Positions 7,012 through 13,769 of a DNA stretch of 40,751 nucleotides are shown here, piece by piece. The first letter of the stretch is position 1. Each line of letters starts with the position of its first letter. Source of the DNA: a virus; IMG/VR virus record IMGVR_UViG_3300022701_000153, positions 1 to 40,751 of that record. One strand, given 5' to 3'. The position numbers were made by a program, and so were the translations under genes. A model generated the notes under the pieces. It ran no database searches. It saw only the letters and a program-made list of their open reading frames with translations, and was not told the DNA's origin.

Positions 7012-7111
7012 TTGCCGCATAACAAGCGGGTAAGTCGCCAATAATTAGAGGTAATCCTTACCAACAAGCTTTTTAAGGCTTCACGCACCTTGTTGATCGT
7101 TATGCGGACAA
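7012..7111 (-). ncRNA. candidate three-way-junction structured RNA
   Basis: A closing stem pairs 7012-7023 with 7099-7111 (TTGCCGCATAAC with GTTATGCGG-A-CAA, 12 bp and one bulge). Inside are two more stems: GGTAAG/CTTACC (7029-7034 with 7057-7062) and AACAAG/CTTGTT (7063-7068 with 7089-7094). The loops contain GCC and GGC triplets that could kiss. No good reading frame covers it. It lies in the leader of the gene at 6935, just before the SD-masking hairpin, as an aptamer would. It matches no riboswitch, ribozyme or tRNA I know. Confidence 0.45.
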
Positions 7112-7131
7112 CCGAATTATCAAAGAATCGG

Positions 7132-7329
7132 TCACAGTGATACCTTCATTGCGCCGCCGTTTAATTCACCGAGTATGTCACTCAGTTCAAACATTGTGAA
7201 CTCGCTTCCGTTTACAAATTTTATTGACTGAATGGCATAGTTGCCATTCTCGGTCACTTTATAGTTAGCATTCATAAACTCTTGTAATGAGTCCCTTTCA
7301 AATTCTACATCTTTCACGATTGTTTTCAT
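7132..7329 (-). CDS. hypothetical protein (65 aa) behind a structured leader
   Basis: A small protein with alternating charged and hydrophobic residues (NGNYAIQSIKFVNGSEFTMF), probably an alpha/beta fold. The ATG follows AAGGAGGAATT, a very strong site, which is partly masked by the same palindrome found before the gene at 6935. No family recognised. The shared leader suggests that both genes answer to the same signal. Confidence 0.55.
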   Translation of the reverse strand: MKTIVKDVEFERDSLQEFMNANYKVTENGNYAIQSIKFVNGSEFTMFELSDILGELNGGAMKVSL

Positions 7330-7336
7330 AATTCCT

Positions 7337-7408
7337 CCTTATTTAAGGGTGCGCCTGAGGGCAAAGAAACTAACAGAAGCCATTCTGGAGGTCACTTTTT
7401 GCGCACCC
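7337..7408 (-). promoter_or_regulatory. structured 5' leader, copy 2 (SD-masking switch candidate)
   Basis: The palindrome CCTTATTTAAGG (7337-7348) contains the SD of the gene at 7329 and touches an 8-bp stem, GGGTGCGC (7347-7354) with GCGCACCC (7401-7408). The 46-base loop holds a small hairpin (CAGAA/TTCTG). The architecture equals that of copy 1, but the stem bases differ on both sides in a way that keeps pairing, which is covariation within one genome. This supports a functional RNA fold. Confidence 0.5.
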
Positions 7409-7413
7409 GATGT

Positions 7414-7761
7414 TTATTTTAATTTCTTAGCCAAATTACTTATCTTCCAAACGAAGTCTCTATAATAGCAAAATGTATGTCTTGCGCCTTGCAAAAATTG
7501 TCCTTCCATCGCCCCTCTTAAATCATATAACTCAGCAATTCTTTCGTTCAAAAGCCCTTCAAGTTCTTTCGTTTGCTCTAAAATGCTACATTGAATTTCT
7601 TTGTTTTCGAATGTCTTTTTCTGGTAGTCAGCTCTAAGATGATTAACCGCCTGCCAAAATCTGTTTCTGTCCATTGCGGTATTATTTTGGGTGTATTGCT
7701 CATAAATCTTATCTGTTGTTTCTTTGCTAATTGGAAGTGTTTCTTTCTCTGTTACATTCAT
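7414..7761 (-). CDS. hypothetical protein (115 aa)
   Basis: I start the gene at the ATG at 7761, which follows GAGGAGAACAGAAA and overlaps the upstream stop (ATGA); a further 17 codons upstream are open but would run through the neighbour. The protein has two helical segments (about residues 17-50 and 51-85) and ends with KISNLAKKLK. No family is recognised. Confidence 0.55.
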   Translation of the reverse strand: MNVTEKETLPISKETTDKIYEQYTQNNTAMDRNRFWQAVNHLRADYQKKTFENKEIQCSILEQTKELEGLLNERIAELYDLRGAMEGQFLQGARHTFCYYRDFVWKISNLAKKLK

Positions 7762-7961
7762 TTTCTGTTCTCCTCTCTTATCTTGCAATGTCTGGCAACA
7801 TATCGCTTGCAAGATTCATAATAGTTCAAATCGACCAATACGATATACCCGCCTTTGTGCTCTCTTATGGTTGCAATCTCTGGATAATCTTGATTGATCA
7901 CCGAGGCTATGCTTTCCGCAAAATCTAATTTACTTGGGTTAGTTAATTGGAAATATTTCAT
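7758..7961 (-). CDS. hypothetical protein (67 aa)
   Basis: An alpha/beta-looking protein with the stretch GGYIVLVDLNYYESCKRYV, followed by a basic end. It is coupled by ATGA overlaps at both ends. No family recognised. Confidence 0.5.
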   Translation of the reverse strand: MKYFQLTNPSKLDFAESIASVINQDYPEIATIREHKGGYIVLVDLNYYESCKRYVARHCKIREENRK

Positions 7962-8341
7962 AGCCGTTCTACCTCTTCTAATTTCTTTTTAAGTTCTTTT
8001 AATGCGTTTTCTTTATATGTTTTAGCTTCCTTTTCAATACTCTCAGCAGTTTCCTCCATTAGCTCTCTGAATCTTCTGTTTAATACTTTCAAAAAATGTT
8101 CTTCGAAAACATTATTATCAAGGTGAAGCACGGTCGAACAACTACTACTTCCGTAATAACCTAACCAACTATCAACCCTAACCAATATTCCTTTGTGTGC
8201 AGAAAATCTGTCGTCCTTATTAAAACCCATCCAAAATTTATCACAATCGCTTCTCTTTTTTTGTTCGTCGTAGGCAACCATACCCTTTATTATCGATTTT
8301 GCACAATCATTAAGCTTTTTTATTTTTTGTGTGTTTTCCAT
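7958..8341 (-). CDS. hypothetical protein with C-terminal coiled coil (127 aa)
   Basis: The first 90 residues look globular (WLGYYGSSSCSTVLHLDN), and residues about 92-127 are a highly charged continuous helix (EKEAKTYKENALKELKKKLE), typical of oligomerisation. It is coupled downstream. Function unknown. Confidence 0.55.
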   Translation of the reverse strand: MENTQKIKKLNDCAKSIIKGMVAYDEQKKRSDCDKFWMGFNKDDRFSAHKGILVRVDSWLGYYGSSSCSTVLHLDNNVFEEHFLKVLNRRFRELMEETAESIEKEAKTYKENALKELKKKLEEVERL

Positions 8342-8344
8342 TTG

Positions 8345-8563
8345 TCACAACCCCGCCTTATTTGACATTTTATATTCAGATTCCTGCCGTCTGGCAGCCT
8401 GATTTTTAGCAACCTTATATTGCCTAACAGCTTCATCAGCAAGTCGCTGCACATCCTTGCGCAGTTCATTTGTTTGGTTGTTTGTCAATTCTTCATCTGT
8501 AGATTTACAAACTTCAAAATGACAGTAATCGTAACTCAACATTATTTTTACGCTTGTAGACAT
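8345..8563 (-). CDS. hypothetical protein (72 aa)
   Basis: A short beta-rich N-terminus (SVKIMLSYDYCHFEVC) followed by a charged helix. A good site, AGAGGGAAT, precedes the ATG. No family recognised; it is the second gene after the promoter at 8788-8816. Confidence 0.5.
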   Translation of the reverse strand: MSTSVKIMLSYDYCHFEVCKSTDEELTNNQTNELRKDVQRLADEAVRQYKVAKNQAARRQESEYKMSNKAGL

Positions 8564-8621
8564 ATTCCCTCTCTTGTAAGTTGTTTTTTTTTATGTACAC
8601 AATCTAATTATGCTCGATACA

Positions 8622-8765
8622 TTATTTTTCAATTTTTAACCCTTGTTCTATGAGTCTTTTAGCTATAAACTCAACCCTTCTGCCCTCTTTCTTTGCGGTT
8701 GATCGTATTTTGTCTGCAAGATTAACACTAATTCTAATTGTAGTATATTTTTTTTTCTTTTCCAT
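8622..8765 (-). CDS. ribbon-helix-helix DNA-binding protein (47 aa)
   Basis: The sequence KKKYTTIRISVNLADKIRST followed by AKKEGRRVEFIAKRLIEQGL has the order beta strand (YTTIRIS), helix A (LADKIRSTAKKEG) and helix B (VEFIAKRLIEQGL) of the Arc/MetJ/CopG family, whose dimers bind palindromes through the strand. The length is usual for the family. AGAGGG lies five bases before the ATG. A perfect palindrome overlaps its own promoter, so autoregulation is likely. Confidence 0.7.
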   Translation of the reverse strand: MEKKKKYTTIRISVNLADKIRSTAKKEGRRVEFIAKRLIEQGLKIEK

Positions 8766-8780
8766 AAACCCTCTTGTTTC

Positions 8781-8816
8781 TTATAACAAGTTATAAAATA
8801 TTATATACTGTGTCAA
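8781..8816 (-). promoter_or_regulatory. leftward promoter with overlapping palindromic operator
   Basis: A -35 box TTGACA (8811-8816) is followed after 17 bases by TAACTT (8788-8793). The perfect palindrome TTATAACAAGTTATAA (8781-8796) covers the -10 box. The promoter has the same layout as one at 12490-12518 (TGCTTGACA-N17-TAnnTTGTT). The site would suit a ribbon-helix-helix dimer made by the gene just downstream. Confidence 0.6.
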
Positions 8817-8824
8817 GCAAAAAA

Positions 8825-9103
8825 TTAATTATTTTTCATTTCTTCGCTTTGAATGTTGAAAAGATAGTCTAAACTAAAGCCTTGTTTGGCTAGTTTGTTT
8901 ATTACGCCCCATCCCATTCTCCGGCTGTTGTTGATGTATTGAGAAAATAATTGAGGTGTTATTCCTAATAATTCGGATGTTGTTTTGTAGTTTAATCCAC
9001 GAGCTTTAATTAGTATCTTTAATCTTTCGACAAACCTTTCATAGTCGTCCTGCGGTTGTCGCCTGAATTTCAAATCTTCCTTTGGGTTAAAGTAATAGTT
9101 CAT
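8825..9103 (-). CDS. XRE-like helix-turn-helix regulator
   Basis: A 92-residue protein with the Cro/CI-type five-helix fold: LKILIKARGLNYKTTSELLG and then ITPQLFSQYINNSRRMGWGV (about residues 28-67). The recognition helix is TPQLFSQYINN. The C-terminal 20 residues are acidic. The ATG is coupled (ATGA) to a 23-aa frame upstream. It is one of three XRE proteins in the left arm and is likely a repressor of early or host genes; its target is not visible. Confidence 0.75.
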   Translation of the reverse strand: MNYYFNPKEDLKFRRQPQDDYERFVERLKILIKARGLNYKTTSELLGITPQLFSQYINNSRRMGWGVINKLAKQGFSLDYLFNIQSEEMKNN

Positions 9104-9171
9104 TCACAACCCTCAATGATTATTTTGTTCTGCCCGTGTTTAAGAAGCGTGATAACTTCGTCGCTTTTCAT
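9100..9171 (-). CDS. tiny coupled reading frame (23 aa)
   Basis: The frame MKSDEVITLLKHGQNKIIIEGCE is joined to its neighbours at both ends by ATGA overlaps, and AAGGATAGACAA lies before the ATG. This makes a real, translated leader peptide or micro-protein plausible. It is short enough that chance cannot be excluded. Confidence 0.4.
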   Translation of the reverse strand: MKSDEVITLLKHGQNKIIIEGCE

Positions 9172-9683
9172 TTGTCTATCCTTAGTTTATCAAAAGCTAT
9201 TTTTAATTGTCGCTCAAACCACCTTGCCAATTCAAGGGATTCGGTTTCTGTCTCTTCAACGCATTCGTCTAAATGGAAAGTTTGATTGCCTATCGTGAAA
9301 TAAGCTTGATAACCTTCAATACCTTTTTGGACTCCTATTATAGGCGACTTTTTGCGGGTTTTCTCCACTATGTTATTCCCTGGGCGACTAGCATACCCAT
9401 CACTAAACCCGTTTAGGTAACTTCTTCCATCATAGTCCTTCCCTTTCATTTGGCTAAGCTTATAATTTGCTAACCTTATAAGCTGACTACTGTCTAAATC
9501 GTTCGTAGTAAGAAGTTCTAATCCTTCCGCCGTTTTCTGCATAGCTGGAGGTTCGGGCTGACTGCTAAGGGCTTGCTTGATTTTGTCCATTAAATCAAAA
9601 TCTTCTTCGATTTCGGTTATAGCATTAAAACCGAATCTATGCCCGTTTTCATTTGCTGTGTCTATTGTTAATGTTCTTTTCAT
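9168..9683 (-). CDS. hypothetical protein with RSYxxGxxDGxxxRP motif (171 aa)
   Basis: I start at the ATG at 9683 because GGAG lies six bases before it; an ATG 12 codons earlier has no site. The protein begins MKRTLTIDTANENGHRFGFN. Its middle has RSYLNGFSDGYASRP (about residues 86-100), identical in spacing to RSYTEGWIDGQQNRP in the next gene upstream. The rest (residues about 115-171) looks like a small alpha/beta domain. Function unknown. Confidence 0.6.
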   Translation of the reverse strand: MKRTLTIDTANENGHRFGFNAITEIEEDFDLMDKIKQALSSQPEPPAMQKTAEGLELLTTNDLDSSQLIRLANYKLSQMKGKDYDGRSYLNGFSDGYASRPGNNIVEKTRKKSPIIGVQKGIEGYQAYFTIGNQTFHLDECVEETETESLELARWFERQLKIAFDKLRIDK

Positions 9684-9705
9684 TTTTACTCCAAAGCAAT
9701 TTGAT

Positions 9706-9957
9706 TTATAATCCTTCATATTTATAAGTGTCTACCGGTCTGTTCTGTTGACCATCAATCCAGCCTTCAGTATATGAACGTGCATAATCTTTGCCAAAGT
9801 GCTCGCCCAGATTATTTATAAATTGTTCGTAGGTTCTGCTGTCACTAATCCCTTTTTTATATCCAACTGCATAGTATAGATTTTCACAGGAGTTTTCATC
9901 CGTTTCGTTTTTTGTTTGCTCTATTATTTCCTCAAATGGATAATTTTTCTTGGACAT
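9706..9957 (-). CDS. hypothetical protein with RSYxxGxxDGxxxRP motif (83 aa)
   Basis: The natural start is the second of two ATG codons at 9957 (MSKKNYPFEE), inside the 3' end of dnaB (26-base overlap). The motif RSY-x2-G-x2-DG-x3-RP near the C-terminus is shared with the following gene. The neighbourhood suggests a replication accessory role, but nothing proves it. Confidence 0.55.
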   Translation of the reverse strand: MSKKNYPFEEIIEQTKNETDENSCENLYYAVGYKKGISDSRTYEQFINNLGEHFGKDYARSYTEGWIDGQQNRPVDTYKYEGL

Positions 9958-11269
9958 CATCTTTCGCCATATTTTTGAAAACCATTGTGTTTTTATCAAA
10001 AACCAAATCAACAGTACCAATTACCCCGTTGCGCTGTTTGCCTATAATTATTTGTGCTAAATTTTCCGTTGACTTATCGTTGTCAATAATCTGGAGTCCA
10101 TAGACTTCTGGGCGGTACATAAACAAAACTAAGTCTGCTTCCTGCTCAATTGCACCCGATTCTCGAAGATCGCTTAATTGCGGTTTTTTCCCATCCCTCA
10201 TTTCAACTGATCTATTGAGTTGAGAAAGTGCAACAACAGGAACATCTAATTCTTTGGCAATAGATTTAAGCGTTTGTGTTATGTTGGATATTTCTTGCTC
10301 ACGGTTATAACCCTTGCCGTGTGCCAACTGTATATAGTCAACAAACAAAGCCTTAATGTCATATTTCCTTTTTAATTTTCTTGCTCGTGTTTGCATCTCT
10401 AATGACGTTAAAGCCGGAGTATCATCAATGTAAATTTTATGTTTATTTATTTTGTGGATTGACCTTGACAGATTATTTTTGTCGTGGATATGGCCGGTCA
10501 TTATTGCGTTATATGTATTATTGCTCTCGCCTGAGAGTAAACGAATATAAAGGGATTCATCACTCATTTCAAGGCTAAATATAGCCGCCCAATTTTCCTT
10601 AGTAATATTTTTCATTAAATTAAGCGCAAAGGCTGTTTTCCCTTGTGATGGTCTGCCCGCAATAATTATTAGGTCTGATCTTCTTAATCCAATTATCTTT
10701 TCATCTAAATCAAAATAACCGGTTTTAATTGCAATATTACTAACATAGCCTTTCATTATTGCTTCTAACTGCGGCAATACTTTTTGTGATACTTGAGCGA
10801 TTTCACTCCCACTTTTACGTTTCCCTATTTCAGATAAGCTAAATATTTTCGCATAAGTGTTTTCCAGTATCTCCGAATGCGAATGCTTTTGTCTTATTTC
10901 TTCCCTAATCGAATCCGACAAACCTAACAATGTCCTTTCAATCCATTTTTCAATAATTGTTTTTGCGTGTGATTTTACAAGAGCGGAAGACATTATGTCG
11001 ATCGTTGCTTTGGCAATCAGCAAAGGGTCAATATCTATTGTGCTTTTTTGTATCGCTCTCGTTAAACTAATATTGTCAATGGGCTGGTTTTCCGAAAACA
11101 AATCAATTGATATTCTGTATAGCTCACCTAACCTTGCATCCTCAAAATATTCGGGTAGCAACTCGTTTACAACTTCGGCAATAGATTCATTATCTAAGAT
11201 AATTGCACCTATTACTTTAAGTTCTTCCTCGTTTAAGTGTGTACGTTCCTGATGGGTGGTCATAGTCAT
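9932..11269 (-). CDS. dnaB: replicative DNA helicase DnaB
   Basis: This 445-aa protein unwinds the fork ahead of the host polymerase. Residues about 10-110 form the DnaB N-terminal domain (EEELKVIGAIILDN). The RecA-like domain has Walker A GRPSQGKT (205-212), Walker B LFVDYIQL (about 308-315), the DnaB-specific SQLNRSVE with RESGAIEQEADLV (about 342-373) and KQRNGVIG. Length fits the usual 440-470. The start overlaps the initiator gene by 53 bases; an ATG two codons later is the alternative. Phage-encoded DnaB plus its own initiator points to theta-type replication from the iteron site. Confidence 0.95.
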   Translation of the reverse strand: MTMTTHQERTHLNEEELKVIGAIILDNESIAEVVNELLPEYFEDARLGELYRISIDLFSENQPIDNISLTRAIQKSTIDIDPLLIAKATIDIMSSALVKSHAKTIIEKWIERTLLGLSDSIREEIRQKHSHSEILENTYAKIFSLSEIGKRKSGSEIAQVSQKVLPQLEAIMKGYVSNIAIKTGYFDLDEKIIGLRRSDLIIIAGRPSQGKTAFALNLMKNITKENWAAIFSLEMSDESLYIRLLSGESNNTYNAIMTGHIHDKNNLSRSIHKINKHKIYIDDTPALTSLEMQTRARKLKRKYDIKALFVDYIQLAHGKGYNREQEISNITQTLKSIAKELDVPVVALSQLNRSVEMRDGKKPQLSDLRESGAIEQEADLVLFMYRPEVYGLQIIDNDKSTENLAQIIIGKQRNGVIGTVDLVFDKNTMVFKNMAKDDVQEKLSI

Positions 11270-12023
11270 ATTGAGCCTGTATTTTATATTTGTCTGATGT
11301 AGTTGAGAGCAATTCTTTCATTTCGCTAGAATCTAGTCTAGCCGGTAAATTGTCTTGAAATTTATTAAACGAACCATTTTTCCTGAAATAAGGCATTGTG
11401 TTTTTTAGTTTAGTTTTCCAATTCTTAATTTTTTTACCATTACCGTCTTTCCATTTGTTCTCAATCCAAGATTCGTATTTAGCCTGTAATTGAAATTCAA
11501 AAGAATCATTCCATATTGAAAGTGTCTTCGCATATTCTTCAAATTCTTCGTAAGTGGGTATATTCTTTTTCTCTTTATCTTCTTCTTCTACTTCTTCTTC
11601 TATTTCTTCTTCTACTTCTTCTTCTCGATAGGGTATCGATAGGGTATCGATAGGGCATCCGTGTGTTTGAGAGTAAAATTTCTTTACACTTTCCGGTAAA
11701 TCCTGTATAGTTTTCTCTACATTCTTTAACATTGTAGAAGTTAATCTTTGATTTTTTTGAAAGTTGGGAAGATAAATAAACCCTTCGAAATAATATGCTT
11801 TCTTGTCCTTCTCAAACCGTTTAATGATTTTTAGAACCATCTCTTTGTCGATACCTGTATCGAAAGCAATTCTTCTAATAGAGATTTCATAAATTCCGGC
11901 AAGGTTAGTAAGTGGGTTTGTTAAAAAATATAGAAATAACAATTTCTCAATTGGGTCAAGGTTTATTATATAACCATCATCCCAGAAATGGGTATTAACT
12001 GATCTTAATTTATGAGTTGCCAC
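11217..12023 (-). CDS. phage replication initiator (winged-helix, DnaD/lambda O-like)
   Basis: The protein (268 aa) begins with the phage initiator winged helix: FWDDGYIINLDPIEKLLFLY, then LTNPLTNLAGIYEISIRRIA and TGIDKEMVLKIIKRFEKD (residues 13-75). An unusual glutamate-rich linker (EEEVEEEIEEEVEEED) follows, then a C-terminal DnaD-like helical part. The GTG start at 12023 has AGAGG seven bases before it and overlaps the upstream gene. It lies next to dnaB and probably loads it. Three 11-bp iterons sit inside the gene at residues about 124-134. Confidence 0.8.
   Translation of the reverse strand: MATHKLRSVNTHFWDDGYIINLDPIEKLLFLYFLTNPLTNLAGIYEISIRRIAFDTGIDKEMVLKIIKRFEKDKKAYYFEGFIYLPNFQKNQRLTSTMLKNVEKTIQDLPESVKKFYSQTHGCPIDTLSIPYREEEVEEEIEEEVEEEDKEKKNIPTYEEFEEYAKTLSIWNDSFEFQLQAKYESWIENKWKDGNGKKIKNWKTKLKNTMPYFRKNGSFNKFQDNLPARLDSSEMKELLSTTSDKYKIQAQYDYDHPSGTYTLKRGRT
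11575..11657. other. candidate replication origin: 11-bp iterons beside a purine/pyrimidine tract
   Basis: Three tandem 11-bp units, TCGATAGGGTA, TCGATAGGGTA and TCGATAGGGCA (11625-11657), lie in the initiator gene next to a tract of repeated TTC codons on the plus strand (11575-11625). Because 11 is not a multiple of 3, the repeat is read in three different frames in the protein, so selection is on the DNA and not the peptide. Lambda-like phages have the same plan, with O-binding iterons inside gene O. The asymmetric tract could assist opening. Confidence 0.6.
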
Positions 12024-12273
12024 AAGTTGCCTCTTGATCGTTAGGTTCGTATGGATGTACTGTTATACCTAGCATTTTGCCACGTTCTACAATGTCTGCT
12101 TTTTTGAAATTGTTTGTTTTTATAATTGCTTCGTTTAATATCGTTCTTCTATCTTCCCAAAAGATGCAAAGCGATGATAGAAAAGCTTGATGATCTTCCC
12201 CAAATGTTTTTGCTAATAGTTTTGTGGCGGCGATTATATCAAGGGCATCATTTATGCTCATCTCGTTTCCCAT
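12010..12273 (-). CDS. hypothetical protein (87 aa)
   Basis: The best start is the ATG at 12273 (GAGG seven bases upstream); an in-frame TTG four codons earlier lies inside the upstream gene. The protein is mainly helical (NDALDIIAATKLLAKTFGED) with no known motif. Being coupled to the initiator gene on one side, it may be an accessory replication or regulatory protein. Confidence 0.5.
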   Translation of the reverse strand: MGNEMSINDALDIIAATKLLAKTFGEDHQAFLSSLCIFWEDRRTILNEAIIKTNNFKKADIVERGKMLGITVHPYEPNDQEATCGNS

Positions 12274-12274
12274 A

Positions 12275-12460
12275 TCAGTCCTCAAAGTTTATTCTCAATT
12301 TAGACTTGGGGTTTCTATTGCCCTTACCCTTTGGTTTAATCCCGGCTTGTTTAACATATTTCAAAAGTGTAACCGGCGAAAGGTCTAATATCTCACATGC
12401 TTTTTCAACCGAGTTGTTTAAGTAGATTTGTTTTAGTTTTTTTGGTGATATGTCTTTCAT
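12275..12460 (-). CDS. helix-turn-helix DNA-binding protein (61 aa)
   Basis: Residues 9-39 (KQIYLNNSVEKACEILDLSP and VTLLKYVKQAGI) form a Fis/sigma-type helix-turn-helix: helix, turn at DLSP, recognition helix VTLLKYVKQAG. The C-terminus is basic (KPKGKGNRNPKSKLR). It is first in the operon behind the promoter at 12490-12518, so it could control the replication genes that follow. Confidence 0.65.
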   Translation of the reverse strand: MKDISPKKLKQIYLNNSVEKACEILDLSPVTLLKYVKQAGIKPKGKGNRNPKSKLRINFED

Positions 12461-12489
12461 TTTATTCCTTTGGTGAAGTTATGCAAAAC

Positions 12490-12518
12490 AAAATATAAAA
12501 TTATAATTAAAATGTCAA
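12490..12518 (-). promoter_or_regulatory. leftward promoter before the replication operon
   Basis: TTGACA (12513-12518), 17-base spacer, TATTTT (12490-12495) followed by GTT. The box layout matches the promoter at 8788-8816 base for base at the conserved positions. It should drive the HTH, initiator and dnaB genes. Confidence 0.6.
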
Positions 12519-12729
12519 GCAGAAATAAAAATAAGACAACATTTGTCCCGGACTTGACTTTAACAATAATTTAGGTTGCCAATTGGCCGAGCAAAATAAC
12601 CACATTTCCAAGGTTTTTAGTACTTTTTTGTTCTTTACTATAAAAAACTGGCCAATATAGAAAGCAGGCGACCCGCTTCAAAAATCGCCCGCTTCATTGT
12701 AGTTCAAGTCCCCAGGAGGGGAGGGAGGG
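12519..12729. other. non-coding gap before the replication promoter
   Basis: No convincing gene lies here. It holds ATTGGCC and GGCCAAT arms about 60 bases apart, a GC-rich stem (12664-12692), and a GTTCAAGTCCCC sequence next to CCCC-AGGA-GGGG. The last part looks like the end of a tRNA but does not fold as one. A 19-codon frame at 12638-12697 has no ribosome site. Confidence 0.4.
12664..12692 (-). terminator. probable terminator after the methyltransferase gene
   Basis: On the leftward transcript GCGGGCGA pairs with TCGCCTGC (8 bp with one G-T pair, 13-base loop) and is followed by TTTC. It lies between the end of the methyltransferase gene and the next leftward promoter, a sensible place to stop the upstream operon. 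The T-run is short, so termination may be partial. Confidence 0.4.
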
Positions 12730-13488
12730 TTAAGGTTTTCTCTTTAAGTGTGGCTTGCGTATTTTAATAATCCTAGTTTTTACCATTGTTCCGCTTTCCT
12801 TAAATGCACCCGGCTCAAGTTCAATTATTTCCGCATCGTTTTTATCTAACCATTCCCGGAATTGTATTGATTTGTTATTAATCCTAAAAAATGGCGATTC
12901 AGAAACTATGCTAACTAATATTGCGCCCGGCTTTAGATATGAATAGGCGTGTAATATGTGGTCTATGTCCTGTTGTTTTGAGAACGGAGGATTCATTACA
13001 ACTCTATCCATCAAATCTATTGGTTGTTTCTCAAGAAAATCACCCCTCAATGCATAAGGCGTTATCTCGTCCAATTTGCTCCAAAACTTTTCATTTATCT
13101 CAACATAATAAGAGCGCTCTGCAAACTTTCTCAATTCCTTCAGTATTGCTCCTTCGCCTGCGCTCGGCTCTAATACCCAGTTGTTCGGTTCAATTTCGGC
13201 TAGTTCAATCAGTTGTTTAACTATGTTTAGGGGAGTTGGAAAATATTGCAACTCTTTTTTATGGTCTATTATTTCACCATAGTTTATTGCCTTGTTAAGC
13301 AATTCTTCAACATCCTCATCAAACTTGTGCCCCCTAATTTTCCTGTCCCATTTCCCACCCAATATTTCAAGTACCTTGTTAACCTCAACATACAACTTCC
13401 TTTCAAGCTGTTGTGGAGGGAGATAAAGAACGTTGTCTTTTAATCTAGAGTTGTTTAATATCTCTAAAACGTTTGAGTTAATTTTCAT
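12730..13488 (-). CDS. DNA adenine-type methyltransferase (class I, NPPF motif)
   Basis: This 252-aa protein has motif I VLEPSAGEGAIL (S-adenosylmethionine binding, about residues 105-116) and motif IV NPPF (166-169), the amino-methyltransferase signature. The N-terminal part (LPPQQLERKLYVEVNKVLEI followed by LGGKWDRK) matches a phage/mobile-element methyltransferase family as I remember it. I chose the ATG at 13488 because AAGGA lies seven bases before it; earlier in-frame ATG and GTG codons have poorer sites. It probably protects phage DNA from host restriction. No partner nuclease is visible. Confidence 0.8.
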   Translation of the reverse strand: MKINSNVLEILNNSRLKDNVLYLPPQQLERKLYVEVNKVLEILGGKWDRKIRGHKFDEDVEELLNKAINYGEIIDHKKELQYFPTPLNIVKQLIELAEIEPNNWVLEPSAGEGAILKELRKFAERSYYVEINEKFWSKLDEITPYALRGDFLEKQPIDLMDRVVMNPPFSKQQDIDHILHAYSYLKPGAILVSIVSESPFFRINNKSIQFREWLDKNDAEIIELEPGAFKESGTMVKTRIIKIRKPHLKRKP

Positions 13489-13535
13489 TTGTTCTTCCTT
13501 TCTTTTAGCTGTTTTTGAGTAAATCGACATTTCAT
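13485..13535 (-). CDS. leader peptide candidate (16 aa)
   Basis: The frame MKCRFTQKQLKERKNK has a strong GAGAGG site and ends with ATGA overlapping the methyltransferase start. A 21-bp leader identical to the one before the gene at 13769 covers its start. It could couple translation of the methyltransferase. It is too short to be sure. Confidence 0.3.
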   Translation of the reverse strand: MKCRFTQKQLKERKNK

Positions 13536-13550
13536 TTCTTACCTCTCTTT
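13530..13550 (-). repeat. 21-bp duplicated translation leader, copy 1
   Basis: The sequence AAAGAGAGGTAAGAAATGAA (plus one A) including SD and ATG is identical to 13764-13784, about 234 bases upstream on the transcript. It suggests a small duplication. Confidence 0.6.
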
Positions 13551-13556
13551 TTAAGT

Positions 13557-13769
13557 TCACCCGTTTAACACTATAAATTTAGTTTTGCCGACATTGCTAT
13601 CATTCGCAAAAAGCAAATCTGTTTCAGTTTCGTTTACGCTCTCAACATCCATTACGTTAAGTCTGACGTAAGCATTTTCATCCACAGTTTTCAAATATTC
13701 AATTAGCTCTTTCACTGTGGTTGGATTGTCGTTGGGGAAATGGTGCACGTTTTTTAATCTAGGTTTCAT
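13557..13769 (-). CDS. hypothetical protein (70 aa)
   Basis: An alpha/beta-looking protein with VKELIEYLKTVDENAYVRLN, a pattern like small proteins in which a helix packs on two strands. The ATG lies in the duplicated GAGAGGTAAGAA leader. Its start overlaps the upstream gene (ATGA). No function is known. Confidence 0.55.
   Translation of the reverse strand: MKPRLKNVHHFPNDNPTTVKELIEYLKTVDENAYVRLNVMDVESVNETETDLLFANDSNVGKTKFIVLNG

Noticed and set aside
12638-12697. 19-codon frame on the minus strand
   Set aside because: No ribosome site; it covers the terminator-like stem.
12695-12725. GTTCAAGTCCCC next to CCCC-AGGA-GGGG looked like the end of a tRNA gene or a tRNA-derived attachment site
   Set aside because: The five bases before the T-loop do not pair with those after it, and no acceptor stem, D-arm or anticodon arm could be found. 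No integrase is visible nearby.
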